64,000 nt of DNA from NCBI GenBank assembly GCA_013398015.1, contig VZRR01011616.1, forward strand, positions 194,791-258,790, in the 5' to 3' direction. The notes beneath the pieces were generated by a model. It worked only from the letters and a program-made list of their open reading frames with translations. It had not been told where the DNA came from and searched no databases. This document shows, piece after piece, positions 49,989 to 63,000 of the stretch (its first letter is position 1; each line of letters opens with the position of its first letter). The position numbers and the translations under genes were made by a program. This DNA is from Oreocharis arfaki. Lineage: Eukaryota > Chordata > Aves > Passeriformes > Paramythiidae.

Positions 49989-50093
49989 CTCCATTCCCCT
50001 GCAGTATTCACGTACAGAGATGTCATTTGACCACCATGGGCTTCGATGAAGTAGAGAAAGCAGAGCAGTGTCTGCCAGATCCATTAGCTGTTG
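49989..50093 (-). other. Antisense exon-like segment A (unconfirmed)
   Basis: On the minus strand ctttcag ends just before 50093. The 105 bases that follow are open (35 codons, phase 0 at both ends, including SLLHRSPWWSNDISVREYC) and stop exactly at GAG|GTAAGT, a consensus donor. The open frame continues past the donor to 49788, 98 codons in all from its ATG. The pyrimidine tract before the acceptor is weak. Segment A ends in phase 0 and segment B starts in phase 1, so they do not join directly in frame. Function unknown. Confidence 0.25.
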
Positions 50094-50100
50094 CTGAAAG

Positions 50101-51064
50101 TTAGGTCAGCATGGAGGATGTTCTAGCTTAACTTGGAATAGTGCCTGAAGCTAAAAGCATCAACTGTCAGGAGGGTATAAAGATGATTTATCACTGTCTT
50201 ATGCTTAACTCTTTCTTTCCAATCTCCTCCACTCCCCCCCTTTAAATAAGTATTGCTTGGCTGATTTTCAGAGTTTGACCTCAGACCTCACATGCAACGA
50301 TAGAATATTCTACAAGTGTCACTAAGTCCATACCAGATCATTTTTGGGGTAATTTTTAATATATGTTTATACTGGCTTATAGGATCATGCAATTAATTGA
50401 ATATGCCTTCCACTGATTAAAACCAAAAACAGTCTGCTTCCCTGAGCTAAATTAAGTGATGTACCTGAAGCTAAAATAAGCAACCGAAGTTTTGCTACCA
50501 GGTTTCATTTCTTGAAGACCTGATTTGTTTGCTGAATATATATTTGCATTTTAATTTATAGAGGTTGATACTATTCACTTACCAGCAAAATCAAGATAGA
50601 AAGTATTTTTGCTGGTTTGAAAAAAAAAAAAAAAAGATATGTTTTCATCTTTGAGATTGAAAGTGTGAACTGTTGCCTGTCAAGAAATTTTTCTCCCTTC
50701 ATTGGTTTCTGAATGTGAATTTCACACATTATTAGGGGTTTTGTTTTGAGTGTTCTTTTTTTTTAATGGTGGGAAAGCTACTTTTAAGAAGTGAAATTCT
50801 GTATTGTGGATATGAAACAGCAGTGATTTAACTACCATTTAACTTGTAAGTAAGGCAATTTATAAAGAAATTATCTTCAAAAATACTTCTATTTTAATAT
50901 TGGCTATGTAACAAGCAGGGAAAAGAGAATATAGCTTAAACAAACACGGTTTAAGACAAGTGTCAGTAAATTTCTTTTAATGGGACAAAAGTAATGCTGC
51001 CTCTTCTGCCATCAGTTTTTTTTAAACAGTTAAAACCAAAATCTACTCCTTGCTAAAACATGTC
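50101..51064. other. Non-coding intron sequence up to the LTR
   Basis: AT-rich, with a 16-base A-run near 50620-50635 and T-runs near 50755. No gene or named repeat. No primer-binding-site-like sequence adjoins the LTR, as expected if the LTR is solo. Confidence 0.6.
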
Positions 51065-51070
51065 TGGCAC
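51065..51070. repeat. Target-site duplication, left copy (tggcac)
   Basis: Six bases, tggcac, directly before the LTR and repeated exactly at 51630-51635 directly after it. A 6-bp duplication is the length made by ERVK (beta-retrovirus-like) integrases. Confidence 0.9.
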
Positions 51071-51268
51071 TGCCGCCTGCTGTCCTCCTGGCCTCTGCCG
51101 AGGACGCTGGCTCTGGGGGCCTCGGAGCCGAAGGGGGAGGCTCGGGCGTCGCGTGGGTGGCTCACGCTCGAGGCGAGGCAGCTCCAAGCGAGAGCGCAGG
51201 TAAGGCGCGATGGTGCAGCGGCGGAACAGAGCAAAGGGAGGCGAGAGGGGGTCTCCTCCAAGTCTCCT

Positions 51269-51274
51269 TTTATT
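51269..51274 (-). terminator. Polyadenylation signal AATAAA inside the LTR
   Basis: Minus-strand AATAAA about 65 bases after the TTAAAA box, the usual place near the R region of retroviral LTRs. It would act only on antisense transcripts. Confidence 0.6.
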
Positions 51275-51337
51275 AACAGCGATAGCGAGAGAGAGGGGCG
51301 GAGGGAGAACGCCGGGGAGAACGGGGTGTGCACGGGG

Positions 51338-51343
51338 TTTTAA
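51338..51343 (-). promoter_or_regulatory. TATA-like box of the LTR promoter
   Basis: Minus-strand TTAAAA followed by a C-run, in a CpG-rich U3-type context. If still active, transcription would run toward lower coordinates, antisense to the G-alpha gene and toward the exon-like segments at 50.1-49.5 kb. Confidence 0.45.
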
Positions 51344-51629
51344 GGGGCACAGAACTTGGGCGGGGATAAGGGGGCACAGCCAACGGGACGCGACTGTGGG
51401 GAGGGTCTGGGGATCCAGGATGCAATTAAAACTCCGCAGCGGGGGTACAATGATACAGACAACTCATACAACAAAACGGGTGTCGAGGATTACAGAACTC
51501 TCTGGAAGGAGGGGAGGGCTCTAAACCTCAGCCCCACCCACGGACTCCTCCTAAAAGGAGGAGCTCCAGTCACTGGGGTCGGGGTCCCCATCACCGATAA
51601 CGTGGAAAACTGCGGTAGGCCCTTCCACA

Positions 51630-51635
51630 TGGCAC
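51630..51635. repeat. Target-site duplication, right copy (tggcac)
   Basis: Exact match of 51065-51070. Removing the LTR and one copy restores an uninterrupted AT-rich empty site. Confidence 0.9.
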
Positions 51636-54377
51636 CATTTTAGAGCATTTTTCAATAGGTTTCTAATTGTACTAGCAGTTTCTAAACACAAGGAAGGGCT
51701 TTTGACATCGAAGCTGCTGATTCTGCTTTCACTGACTCTTTTCCTTTTTTTAGGGTTAGTAAATCTGCCTTCTGCTCTGAGAAGTTGTAACAAATGAATC
51801 CTAATTTTGGAAATTGCAGGATTGTGCATAGTCAATTTCTAATAAATAAATGATAATGCTTTCTGTCACCACCTTGTTTTTTTCCTTGCATTACCACCTC
51901 TGATCTTTTTAATCTACACACTTTCTTTTTGACCTTTCCACTATCACTGTTTCAATTGTATGAAAACAGAAGGATAGGTATTTACAACTGAGTAGAAGTC
52001 AGACATAACAATTAGGAAGGCAAAGTTTATTTTCATCCTATTCCAGCTCTTCTAGTCAAATGCTGTTAGCGGAGGTGATTTCTGCCTAGTAGATGAACAG
52101 TGAAAGCACAGTGAGATTTCTGAGAAGACACATATTAATTGCACTGCCAGCCTCAGACTCCAGAAACAGTCTGACTCAACTCAGCAGTGTTTTCCTCCCC
52201 CGTCTCTGTCTTGTCAGTGTGTGTTCACAGCGTGTATTGGTGGGGCATGTGACTGCCGTACAGATAGTGTACTTGAACAATCATCATCTGTAGTACATAG
52301 GGCAGCTAAGTTGGGTGTGCTGACAGTGGGGTGCACAAGGCAAGCAAACCAAGACACTACCAGTACAAAAAAAAATTGTCTCAAAAAACCCCGAGTTTTA
52401 CATCTTTGATCTACAGGTACTTTCTCATTGTTCTTTTAACCAGTACCCCACTACCACTGCTGACCAGCAGCCTGAACCAGTGGTTTATCTGCCGTATGTT
52501 TGGCAGGCAGTTAGCAGGAATGAGTAGTTTACCCCAGAGCTCTTTTTCTCATGGAAACCTATTTGCCTCTGATTTTACAGAGATTATCAGTAGGAAGACT
52601 TAGTCTTGGCAGTTAAGCAGTATTTAGGCTTCTATTCAGGAGCCACAGTACCTGCATTTCAGATTATACAGGGATGGTAAAAGGCTTTCCTACAAATTTT
52701 CGTCAGCAAAGTAATGAATATGAAAGATGTAGTTGAAATGATAACCAAAAATGTGTTCTTTCCATTTATTCGTTCTACAAGGCATCTCCCTCTTGACATC
52801 TAGCATCCTTCCAAGCATGTTTCACAAGTCTAGTGGAAGTCTTCATGTGAAAGCCTTTTGGAAAAAAGTACGTTAAACAAGTATTCAAAGAAATCTTTAC
52901 ATGTTTTAGTAAAAATTGAACTAGATCTGGCCCATAAATATTTTCCTTAATCTTATCCGAGGGCACTTATAACTCGCCATTAATTGTGATGAGTCCAGTG
53001 GTTGTCCTCGTAATCATGTTTATGAGTACTTGCTCAAACTAATAGCGGATTATTCATGAAAGGCTTCATAAGCATGAAGAAAGGTTGCATCATTTGGCTC
53101 AGTATGTATGAAATGTCAAAAGGCAGGTCTCTAGCTGACTGCCTTCCTCTCCCAAAGTATGGGACTTAACAGATTCCTTCTTAGGGGACTACTGCATCTT
53201 TTCTATGTTTGGTGTAAAGGCTAAGTTACAATATGTGATATGCAGAGTACTGCCAGTAGTAAAATCTCTGTTCAAGAAAATTGCAGGTTTATTTCTATGC
53301 TCTGTATTTGTTATATAGGACCCAGTTAAAATTAAGCTTGCGACTGTGCTCGGTAAGTCATTTGGTGAGTGACAGGAACACAGTTTCCCTTTTTTCTGAA
53401 GCTTTTCTTTGTTAAGCCCCTGACAGACAAATGTTAATATTACTGAATACCATACTGAAATGAAAAATATGGGGAAAACATTCAGAGAAAGACTGCAGTA
53501 GTAAGTAACTGAAATTCAGTTACTGTTGATTTTGTTGGTGGAATGTGCTATGGGGTTTTTTTGGTTTTTATTTGATATATTTAATACTGTTTTTCCTTAA
53601 TAATGTAAATCTATGGCATGGTCCTTGTGCTACCCTAGTCACTCTTTCCGCTTAGCTCAGCTGTCTGTGGGGGTGGTGAAAAAAAAACTACACCTCAAAT
53701 CATACTGCCTGAACTGATTAATTTTAAACCTCTTCTGGCGATCTAACTGCTGAAATACTGTTTCCTTTTTAAATTAAGGGGCTAAAAAAAAAAAAAGAGA
53801 GAGTAGGTGCTTACTAATGGGATGAAGGTGTTTTCAGTCTGTATAGATATCAACTCTTTATGGCAATCCTTCTCCAGAAACACATGGTTCAGGAGCAATA
53901 CTCAACTCCTTGGGTTTAGGTTTGGCTGCTTGATGGCAAGCAAACTAGGAATAGCATGTTACTTAACGTGGAGTTAGTTGTGTTGTTGATGAGTCACTGT
54001 CTAGTTAACTGTGTTCTTTTTAATCTGCTTCATTCATTGTTTTTCCTCTCCTAACTGTGAAACAAATATTTATTGTAGACCTTGATTGACATAAATCCTA
54101 AAATGATGAGTAAATTTTATAATTTCAGTATGTTGTTATGTGTGAGGGGTTTTTTGTTGTTGCTCCTGAGGCAGTAGCTGATGGAATGGGAGTAGTAAAT
54201 GGGAGGAATTTGCTGGTTACCTGGCAAAGTCACACATTTTTTGGTAGTTGATGTAAATACCATGTCGCAGTCATTCATCTATCAGTTTAACTTTTACTTT
54301 GGAGGCTTTTCCCTCCTATTCCACTTACCAAGGAGACTAAACCTAATGTACCAGAATTAAACAAAATAATTGTTATT

Positions 54378-54423
54378 AAAAAAAAGCCCACAAAAAACCC
54401 ACATCAACCAAAAAACCACAAAT
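54378..54423. repeat. A/C-rich low-complexity tract
   Basis: A-run followed by CCCACAAAAAACCC-type units; no T for long stretches on the plus strand. Same class as the tracts at 16.7 and 37.9 kb. Confidence 0.75.
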
Positions 54424-56908
54424 CTACATTTTGCAATACTTTTTGTTTTAAAGTCTTGGTAACACCCACTGAATATCTGCTGGGGAAGAGAAGGTAATAT
54501 TCTCTTAGTTATTTGTTATATATCTTAAAGGTCCTAGACTGGAATTTCTGGAGCTCCGTTTTGTATTAAACTGATAACAAGGTGATGGCGTTGTCACTCC
54601 TGCTCAAGGTAGAAAGAAGAGGAGCCTTTATTTATGAAAGCCTCCGTGTGTATGTTTCCCTTGATGACTGTGCCAGGCTGCATTTTAGGTTTTTCTCCTC
54701 CTTAGGAACTCAAGTCTAGAAAAACAACAATTCTGCGTTTTGTAACTTCCCTTAAGTACTAGCAGCAGAATAAAATTAGCTTAGTATTTCAATTGTCACT
54801 AGTGCTGACAAAAATAATGGTGAGGGTGATAGTAAACTTGTTAATACCTTCTCTTGGTTTTGGAGTTATGAACAACTGCACAAGCAGTTTAGCTTTTTGG
54901 CCAGTAACTCAGGAAGACAGCACTGTTTTAGTATGCATGTGAGTCATGCTTGTTATCTCTTGGAATACAAAAGGGGGAGGCAAGCAAAGTAGTAATACTT
55001 TACTTATAGCTTAAGTTTTTAATGAAATAGCCTTGAAAACTGAAACAAAACAAGCATATCAAGGGAGTTAGGAAAGTGGCTGATAGTTTGTATAAAGCAA
55101 GCGGGTATTCACCTTGCTACATGAGCAGTTACATAAATTGTGATATTCGGTCATTTAGGGGTTGGGGGCAGGACGCCATTTTATTGTTCCTCTGACTGAA
55201 TTGCTTTTAGAGTGGAACAAGTCAGTGCAGCTGTGTCTGCTTAACATGTTGCTAGTGTCAATGAAACTTCTTCTCTTCTTGATATTTTCCCCTCACTATA
55301 AGCACAATATGCAGATGGTTTATCAGTTACCTCCTTAGTTGATAAACTCCATCTACCTTCCTGTAAACTCTGCATGTGCTGTGTTTTAGATTCAAATAAG
55401 CCTTTAGACACCAGGTTCTTCTCATTTCAGTGAGAAGTGGGAAACCCTACAGAATAAGAAGCTGTGTTTTGAATCTGGGCTCTGGTATTTGTGATGCTGA
55501 TGTGAGAGGCCCTAAAGAGGAGAAGGCAGTGAGCTGTGTGAGCATCAGGTGTGACAGAGCACTGAAGGGCTTCGCTGCTGCAGTCTTGTTTTTTACCTCT
55601 TAGCTTGACAACAACATGAGTCACAGCAGACAGTTAGGCAGAGGTCAGAAAATGTTCCATACAGGTGACCAGGCAGTTGTTGGGCTGTAATAACATAGCT
55701 GTGTTTGTAATGAGGGGGATTGCCATGTAATCTCCTGTTAGGGTAAGGTTTGTCTCCATGGATCTGGAGGACTATTCTGTTCTTTGATTATCTTGTTTTC
55801 CTAACTGATTAATAGTGCTCTTAGTTCCGTAGTGTTTGGCTTTATTAGTACAGATTTATGTGCATTTTTATAAGAGAATGTCATAACTGCAGTTCTTTCA
55901 GAAAAAGTCCCAAGCGCTTTGGAAAATTTGTTTTAGGTTCTATCTCAATGATTATATATCTTCTGATAAACATATTTGTGGGAAATTTTTTTTCAATGCT
56001 GCTTTAATTCTTTTTGATTAATTTTGGAACAGATAAACCATGCCAACTCTAAATTATTTGTGCTAAAAGAACTTCATGTTAACTCATTTCACTATTAAGT
56101 AAAAATACCTAACATCCTAGATGATATCAGTTAAAAGCATAGAGAAAGCATTCAGCACCATATACTGTATAAAAAAGACAGTAATAAAATAAAGTTATAA
56201 CCAGATTCTAGTTGATGTAAAAAACAATGTTGGCTACACAGGAATATTTCATAGCAAAATCTTCATATGTTAGGGCATCCATGATTTGTGGTAGTGCTTA
56301 GGAACTTACTAGTAAATGTTCAGGAAATAAGAGGAAAAATCCCCATTAGTTCATGATAGTAAAAGCAGAACATTTGGTAGAATATTTGTTAACTTGTGCA
56401 CAATTCAGTAGCTGTATGCACTAAACTCACTCCTTCAGTTCAGAGTCTTATAAAAGTAAGTGCGGTGTGTATTGCTCTGTTTTGAAATGCTGCTTGAAAA
56501 CAGAAAAAGACGATGAAGGGTATAATTAGAAATCTCATAGGAGTTTTTGGGCTTGTACTGTACAGTGCTGTGACTTTGTACAGTCGTGTCACTAGAAGTT
56601 GTTCCCCATATCCTGTCCCCAGGACACGCTTTTGGAAGCTGGAGTGTTTACAGGTAGTATGGAGTCTAAGACAAATTCTTAGGGAAGCACCTTGCAAGCT
56701 CTTTGAAGGAAATACTTGGAGCAATGGAAAACATGTAAAAGAATGGAAGGGAGGGAATCATACAGGAGAAAAGTACAGATTGCAAAGATTTGGTTATTAA
56801 TTGCGCAGCAATAAATGATCCTGCCATTTATTCTTGAGAGTCTTCTCAAAATGGTATTAAAATGTTAATACCAGATAAGGGATGTAGTTCTCAGCTTTGG
56901 TTCAAAAT

Positions 56909-57066
56909 TTGGTTGGTTGGTTTGATTTTGGTGTGTTTTTTAGTGGGGGAACTGGTTGATTGCTTTTTATTTGGTTTTTTTGTTCCCTTTTTCTTTTTTT
57001 GTGGGGTTTTTTGTTTTTTTGTTTTTGTTTGGGGTGAGGGTGGGTTTTGTTTGTTTGTTTTATTTC
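56909..57066. repeat. G/T-rich low-complexity tract
   Basis: About 160 bases of GGTT, GTTT and T-run units with scarcely any A or C on the plus strand, ending in (gttt)n near 57046-57062. The 85-codon open frame through it is purely compositional (Phe, Val, Gly, Leu). Confidence 0.8.
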
Positions 57067-60000
57067 AGCGGCCAGGGTCTCCTCGTTCTTCTGTGAGACT
57101 TTTAATGTTCTGCTTTTAACCTGTCAAGGTGTCTCTATTGCATATTTCTCTTTTGTTGACAGCAGACTTCATGTGTCTCCAGAGACTTCAGCACAAGAAT
57201 AATTAGTCGCTATATAGTTCAGAATCAAGACATTTCTCTAATTTTTCTGTTGCTGGCAGAAGATACACTTCCACAGTACGGAGGGATTCTGTTGAGAAAA
57301 TAATTCTGCACTTGCTGCCAGAAGTAGATGTTTCCAAACTGTGTTGTTCTTACAGGTTCCTCTGTCCCATTTCATACGGTGTATTAACAAAATCAATCGA
57401 TTGCTTTAGATTTTCTTCCCTACCTACAGCCCCTTTCTCCCCATCAAAACCAGTTTAGCTTAGTTTAGATTCAATTAAGCTCTTCTGCCCTTCCATATGA
57501 GGGCTTTAATTTTGATTATTAATTTATACCTATTTTATTCTTCCACTGATGCTTCAGAAAATTAAATCTCAGGGTGAAAAAAGCACTATGATTTATTTTA
57601 GGATTGTAAAACTTGCAGTTTTCCAGTGTTCAGAAGTCGTTTAGGTCGTACTTAACATGCTATATAAGCTTCTCTTTGTGCCATTATATTTAACTGTGCA
57701 GGTTTAGTGCCAGCCTTCAGCAGGAATAACAAGTAACAAATAACTGGAACTGTAAAAAGAATGTCTTCATAGGAGGGTCTTCTTTCTGAACAGTGAAACA
57801 TTAGTCATTTTACTATTCAGAAAGAATAATATTTGCTATTGTATTACTTTGAATTTAACTTATTTTCAGTTACTGAATATAACTACTGAAATAGCTACTA
57901 CATATTTCCAAGTGCAAAACCATACAGTTTTTATCCTGAATGTAAAAATAGGGAAGTATTTGAATCAAATTTTGAAGATAATTAGAAATAAAACATTGCT
58001 TTAAATGGTCATTGCTTGGAGAAGGAAAAAAAAAAGCAAACACGTTTTATCTCTTCCGGGGAATCTAAATTTGATAGTAAAGAAACAGCAAACACTTGCA
58101 GTTTCAGCAGCAGAGCATGTTCAGCCAAAAAATGTAATGCAGGAAACCAAAAGTAGCAATATTTGTGCCATTGAATCCTGTCCCATTTATGTGACTTTGC
58201 ATATGCACACACACCCCCTTTTTTGCTAAGCTTCAATTAAGTTTTGAGTACTTACAGAGAAAGCCATAAATAGGGAAATTGGTTCTGTTATTGTTGGTTT
58301 TGGTATGCTTTCTCAATAAGCAGAACATTGGTCAGGGTGTCGCATGATGGACCATTATTCCCCTTATATTTGAAAAACTTAACATCACTAGCACAATTCA
58401 AAATTCCCACATTTTTTCCTTAAAAGGAGCTACTTCTGTCACAACACTTAAAAAATGGTGACATGGTGCTGAACATGTTTTTACAGCTGTACTGTACACA
58501 TACCTGAGTACCAATACTTGGAGTTACTTTTGTTTTTGAAGACTTGCAGTGGATCAGCAATACTGTAACTTCACAGGCCTAGGGAAATGGGTCTGTTTGG
58601 CAGTTTTGATAACTGCTTGGTGAGAACATTTAGATAACCTTGTTTTTCCTGGTTAGATTCTCTGTTTAAAGTGATTTGGTGTAGGATCAGATAAGCAAAC
58701 TTACTTTTTCTCAGATAATTTTCTAATTTCAGAATCCTGATGGGGTAGAGATGTCTTTGTGTTTGCTGCCCTTACTTGGGGCAGTAGGTCCATTGTATCG
58801 TATTTCATCATCACTCTTTCTGGAGCATATTTTAAATACTTCTTTTATGCATATTTGTAACATACAGAAGAAGGGATTAGTATTCTAGTTCTGTGCTGTT
58901 CAGGAAAAATATATTATACCCTAGATGCTTCTTCCTTTAGATAATGTGCAGGTATTGGAAAAAATTGTAATTTTAAAAGGCTTCATGCATTTTCATGCTT
59001 CGAAGCTCCTTTCTCCTAATTTGTTAAGAAATTTTCTTCAACAAACAATCAAACATGAGAACAATTTGAGACTTACCTTGTAGTTCCCAGAACAGCCCCA
59101 TTTATCCTTCTGCCCCAGACATCTTCCTGCTCGCCTGCCTTCCTGAAGGTCTCCAGAGCTTAATGGTTACACTTTGCTTTCATTTATTTTCAGTGCACAT
59201 GTGATTACAATTTGTTCTTCAGAGCCTTTCTTCTGGGCCTGGATGGGATTCATATGGTCCTCCGTGGGGCTAATGAGGCCATAAAATGTCAGCCGTAGGA
59301 TGCCTACTCTGCCAGGAACCTTGGGACTCATAATTTATATGGAAACTGCATCTCAAGAGAAAAAAAAAATCTTCCCTTCACAATTTTACATAATGCACTT
59401 GTTTTGTCCCTGAAAGTTCTTTGAGAGTGCATTCCTGAATGGATTTTCCTTACTCTTTTGGACAGGAGGATCTGGAGAAGTGGAAATGGATTTGTTTTTC
59501 TCAGAGAACAGAGGCTAGAAGGAAACCCGTGGGAATCATAGAAAATTTTAGTTATTTCTTTTTCTGTTTTTCACATGGAGTTTTGTATTCTGGTTTCATA
59601 AACTAGCTGAGTGTGTTTTTTGACAAAGGAGAACAAAAGACAACTCATTAACTCTTAAGTTGTTACAAATCTTCACTGAATGTTTACAAGAAAACAAATG
59701 TTCATGTAATTCATTTCTTCTGAAACCATATGTGTCTCCCAAAGAATCATCTCTGTCAGCTTACAATGAGTAAAAAACTTAAAAGGAAACATTAATTTGT
59801 GTTGGTGAAGTTAGTGGAAAGTTTGTTTCAGCCTTAATTATAAAGAAACTACTGTCTTTGTCTTGTTCTTTGCTTAGTTCTGTTCTACATCTTTTCTGGT
59901 TGTTTTGATTGGGTTTTTTGCTTTGAGTTTTATTCTGCTCCTTGTCTGGGCTAGCAGATTTTTTTTGTGCTATTTGCAAATGAGTTTGGAGGGGAGACCT

Positions 60001-63000
60001 GAGGGCATGAGGATTGGAGTGAGGACAGGGATATGGGAGAGATGGACTGTCAGACCCAACAATCACAGATTAATCAAAAAGGAAGTAAAATGCACCTAAT
60101 TTTGTGTAATGCTAGCCAGAACTGGCATGTTTTTGTGCTTTCACCCCACTGCCCTCTTGTTTTCTCTTTAAGCCACAAACCTTCTGTCAAACTTGTGTCC
60201 TCCAGGTTGAGGCTTGACATGCATGCAGGAACACGCAGACTCAGAAGACGAAATAGAACTTGATCTCTGAAAACTATTTTTCTTCTCTGATAATCTTGCC
60301 GATTATCTAGCTTGGAGCCAGAAAACAGTTCATTGGGAGCACTTTTCTTACCAGCTTGCAGGAAAGTAGGGAGGAGTTCTGCTCCTTGAGTGGTAATTTT
60401 TAGTGGAGCTTCTCCATAATGTTCTATGTAGTCTAGACTAGCAAAAAACTGGTTTGGGTTGTTTGCGTTTCTCATTTTAATTATATCTCCTATTTAAGAA
60501 TTTTTCAAAGGGATTGGATGACGTATGCAGGAGCACAAAGCTACTGAAAGAATAAACTGAGAAGTGCGCGAGGAGTTATGTAAGGAAGACCAAACTAATG
60601 TTATTTCCTTTAGCTTCCAGCTGAGAATATATGTCTTCGGTTGTGAAGAAGAAGCTGTGTCTGTTTGAAAACTTGGTTCTGTAAATTTTTCTTTATCCCC
60701 CTGCAGTTTTTTCTTCTCACTTAGCGAAGGGCCTTCCTGCCTTCTTTTGAGAGAAAAAATGTAATTGAAACAGACCAGAATTAAGAAAACTCCCTATGCA
60801 TGCTGTTTCTTGTTGTTCTCTTAGTGAAAGAACTCAAAATACATAGTAAATAGATTAGATGACTTAATCAATTATTCCAATTTAAATTCAAAAGCTGTTA
60901 ATGATACCGAAAACTGAAGCTTAAATATCATTACCTCAGACACTGTGTGTCCTCTGCCAGTGATTTTAAGCTGCATATTACTAAATATGAGGCTGTAGAA
61001 ATAACTCTTGTGCACAAACTTGCATACAAATAATGCTTAAAAGAGTTCTATATGGGAGACCTTGAAGTATTTGAAAAACTTTGAATTCAGTGTTCTCTTA
61101 AAATGATGCCATCCATGCTTTTTTTAGTGGGTTTAAATTCTTATTGCATATTGCAACCTGCAAAAGATGACTGATGTGCAGCTTGAATGGATTTTCTTGT
61201 TTTGAAATGATGTTCAGCCTTTATAGTTCAAATAAGCTGGTTGTTACAGCTGTATTAAGCACATTACAGTCAGTATCTACGGACATAGTATGTTCACTTT
61301 CCAGACTTTTAATAAAAATACTATTTTCTCCTTATATGCATATAACATTTAATTGTTGATTTGCTGTTTCTGAGGCCTGTGGTTGTTGTTCTCTTATCGA
61401 TCCAAAAGTAGTGATCTCTTGCCAATATTTTTTACTTTCTCTTCGTGTAGATAAATGATGAGAAGCAAAACCTACACTATGCTTATTTTCTAGCTCTAAA
61501 AATATATAAAATATTTTATAACAAAGCAGATATATTCTTATCTGTTTGCAATTTCAGTTATATTTAACACTTTCCTTGCACTTTATAGAAGTTAATGCAA
61601 CTAGGAAGTAGTTTAATTTATTTTGCTCTTTTCTATATATTTCATGTTTTCCCAAGGAAAAAAATAATTTTTATGTCTTTGAAATGTTTTTTCTGTGTGA
61701 TGCAATACTCTGCAGAAGTCATGTTACTCTTTTATGTAATTTCTTAGTGTTTTACTTAGTGTTCCATCCAAGAGGAGGCTGAAGATTTGAGTAGCTATAT
61801 TTTTACGTCATCCCAATTTAATGATTTTATGAAGTTATCTAGAATCCATTTCTGTGTGTTACAGTACATATTTTTCTTGACCTAATATGAAGTCAGTCAT
61901 AAATATCATAAATATTAACTGTGTTGAATACTAGCCTCTTATTTGGCATATATTTCTTACCCAGGAGAAATTAGATAGATCAATAGCATTTGCCTTAATG
62001 GAAAAGATATACGTTATATGTAATGACATCTCTTTAACTTCTAGCTTCAGATACATGGTAGATAATTCATATCTCTAGAATGGCTGTGAACCCTTAGAAT
62101 CCATTTCATGGAAGAGATTCTGGATCCGTACCAGTCATATGACTGCCATTTACTGGCCTGGAGTAGTATGCATCAAAAGGCAGTGCTTGTTTGATGATGT
62201 AGTACAAGGTGTTGGGTCAGAGGCTGGTGAAGATTGGAAAATCCTGCCAGAGCCACAGTGATTTCAGTGAATCTACACTGATTCACACCAGTTGCAGTCC
62301 GCATTCAACAATTGCAGATAACCATTTTTCTTCGATTGTCCCGAGTTTATACAGATTTGCAACTTCTCAGTGAAAAGAAAACTTTTCGTTTTAAAATGTA
62401 TTTTTCTATTTGACATTTTATTTTCATTGTTAGAATGTATTTAGTGCTAATGATGTTTCCATCACAACAGATGTTGTAATGCATATAAACAGTATAGCAC
62501 TACTGTTTATTTATTTCATCCAAACTATGCAAGAGGGACTTAAATGTCCCTTGTGATTGGTAATGTGATGAAAGAAGTCAGCTGTTGCCACCAAAGGCTT
62601 GCTTTCTAGGAAGGTGGTTCCAGAGTAAAGCCTCCATTTTGCAGTTTTGTTATAGGACTAGTGTGTTCTGTCTTGAAAATATTTTAATATATTCAGAACT
62701 CACAAAATAGGGTTATCTAAGAAGGAAAGAAGCGGTATTGGAAAAATGAGACTAGTGTGAAGAGAAACTTCAGCTCATCCGGCAGTAGATTTTTTCAGTT
62801 GTATTTTAGTAAGATAATACATATGTGGTCTAATCTAAATACTGCTGAATGGTTACACAAAGTGACAAATCATTTAATCACCTTCTTTCTTTATTCTTTA
62901 ATGTGTAGGAAAGGTGTATATGGCATATGTAGGGGCAAGATCTCTTTCAGTTGCAGAATTTTTTGGAGCACCTGGCTGTGAATACTTCTGCATCATTTTC

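Larger units (their letters stand above)
51071..51629 (-). mobile_element. Solo LTR of an ERVK-like endogenous retrovirus, antisense to the host gene
   Basis: A 559-bp GC- and CpG-rich block with sharp edges. It reads TG...CA on both strands and is flanked by an exact 6-bp duplication (tggcac). On the minus strand the order of signals is that of U3-R-U5: 5' end TGTGGAAGG, a TTAAAA TATA-like box at 51338-51343, an AATAAA polyadenylation signal at 51269-51274, and 3' end GGCGGCA. No internal retroviral sequence and no second LTR adjoin it, so it is a solo LTR left by recombination between the two LTRs of a provirus. Intact ends and a perfect duplication point to a fairly recent insertion. The minus-strand 96-codon frame and plus-strand 94- to 104-codon frames inside it are by-products of its high GC. 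Confidence 0.9.

Noticed and set aside
51050..51643. CpG island with open frames on both strands, at first considered a promoter with first exon
   Set aside because: The TG...CA ends, exact 6-bp target duplication, TTAAAA and AATAAA signals on the minus strand identify a solo LTR. The frames follow from high GC content.
56862..57119. 85-codon open frame resembling a membrane protein
   Set aside because: It is produced by a G/T-rich low-complexity tract; the hydrophobic residues are compositional.
60074..60475. 133-codon open frame on the minus strand, the longest not explained by a repeat or exon
   Set aside because: With roughly 38% G+C, about one frame of this length is expected by chance in 64 kb read in six frames. 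No motif or splice context supports it.
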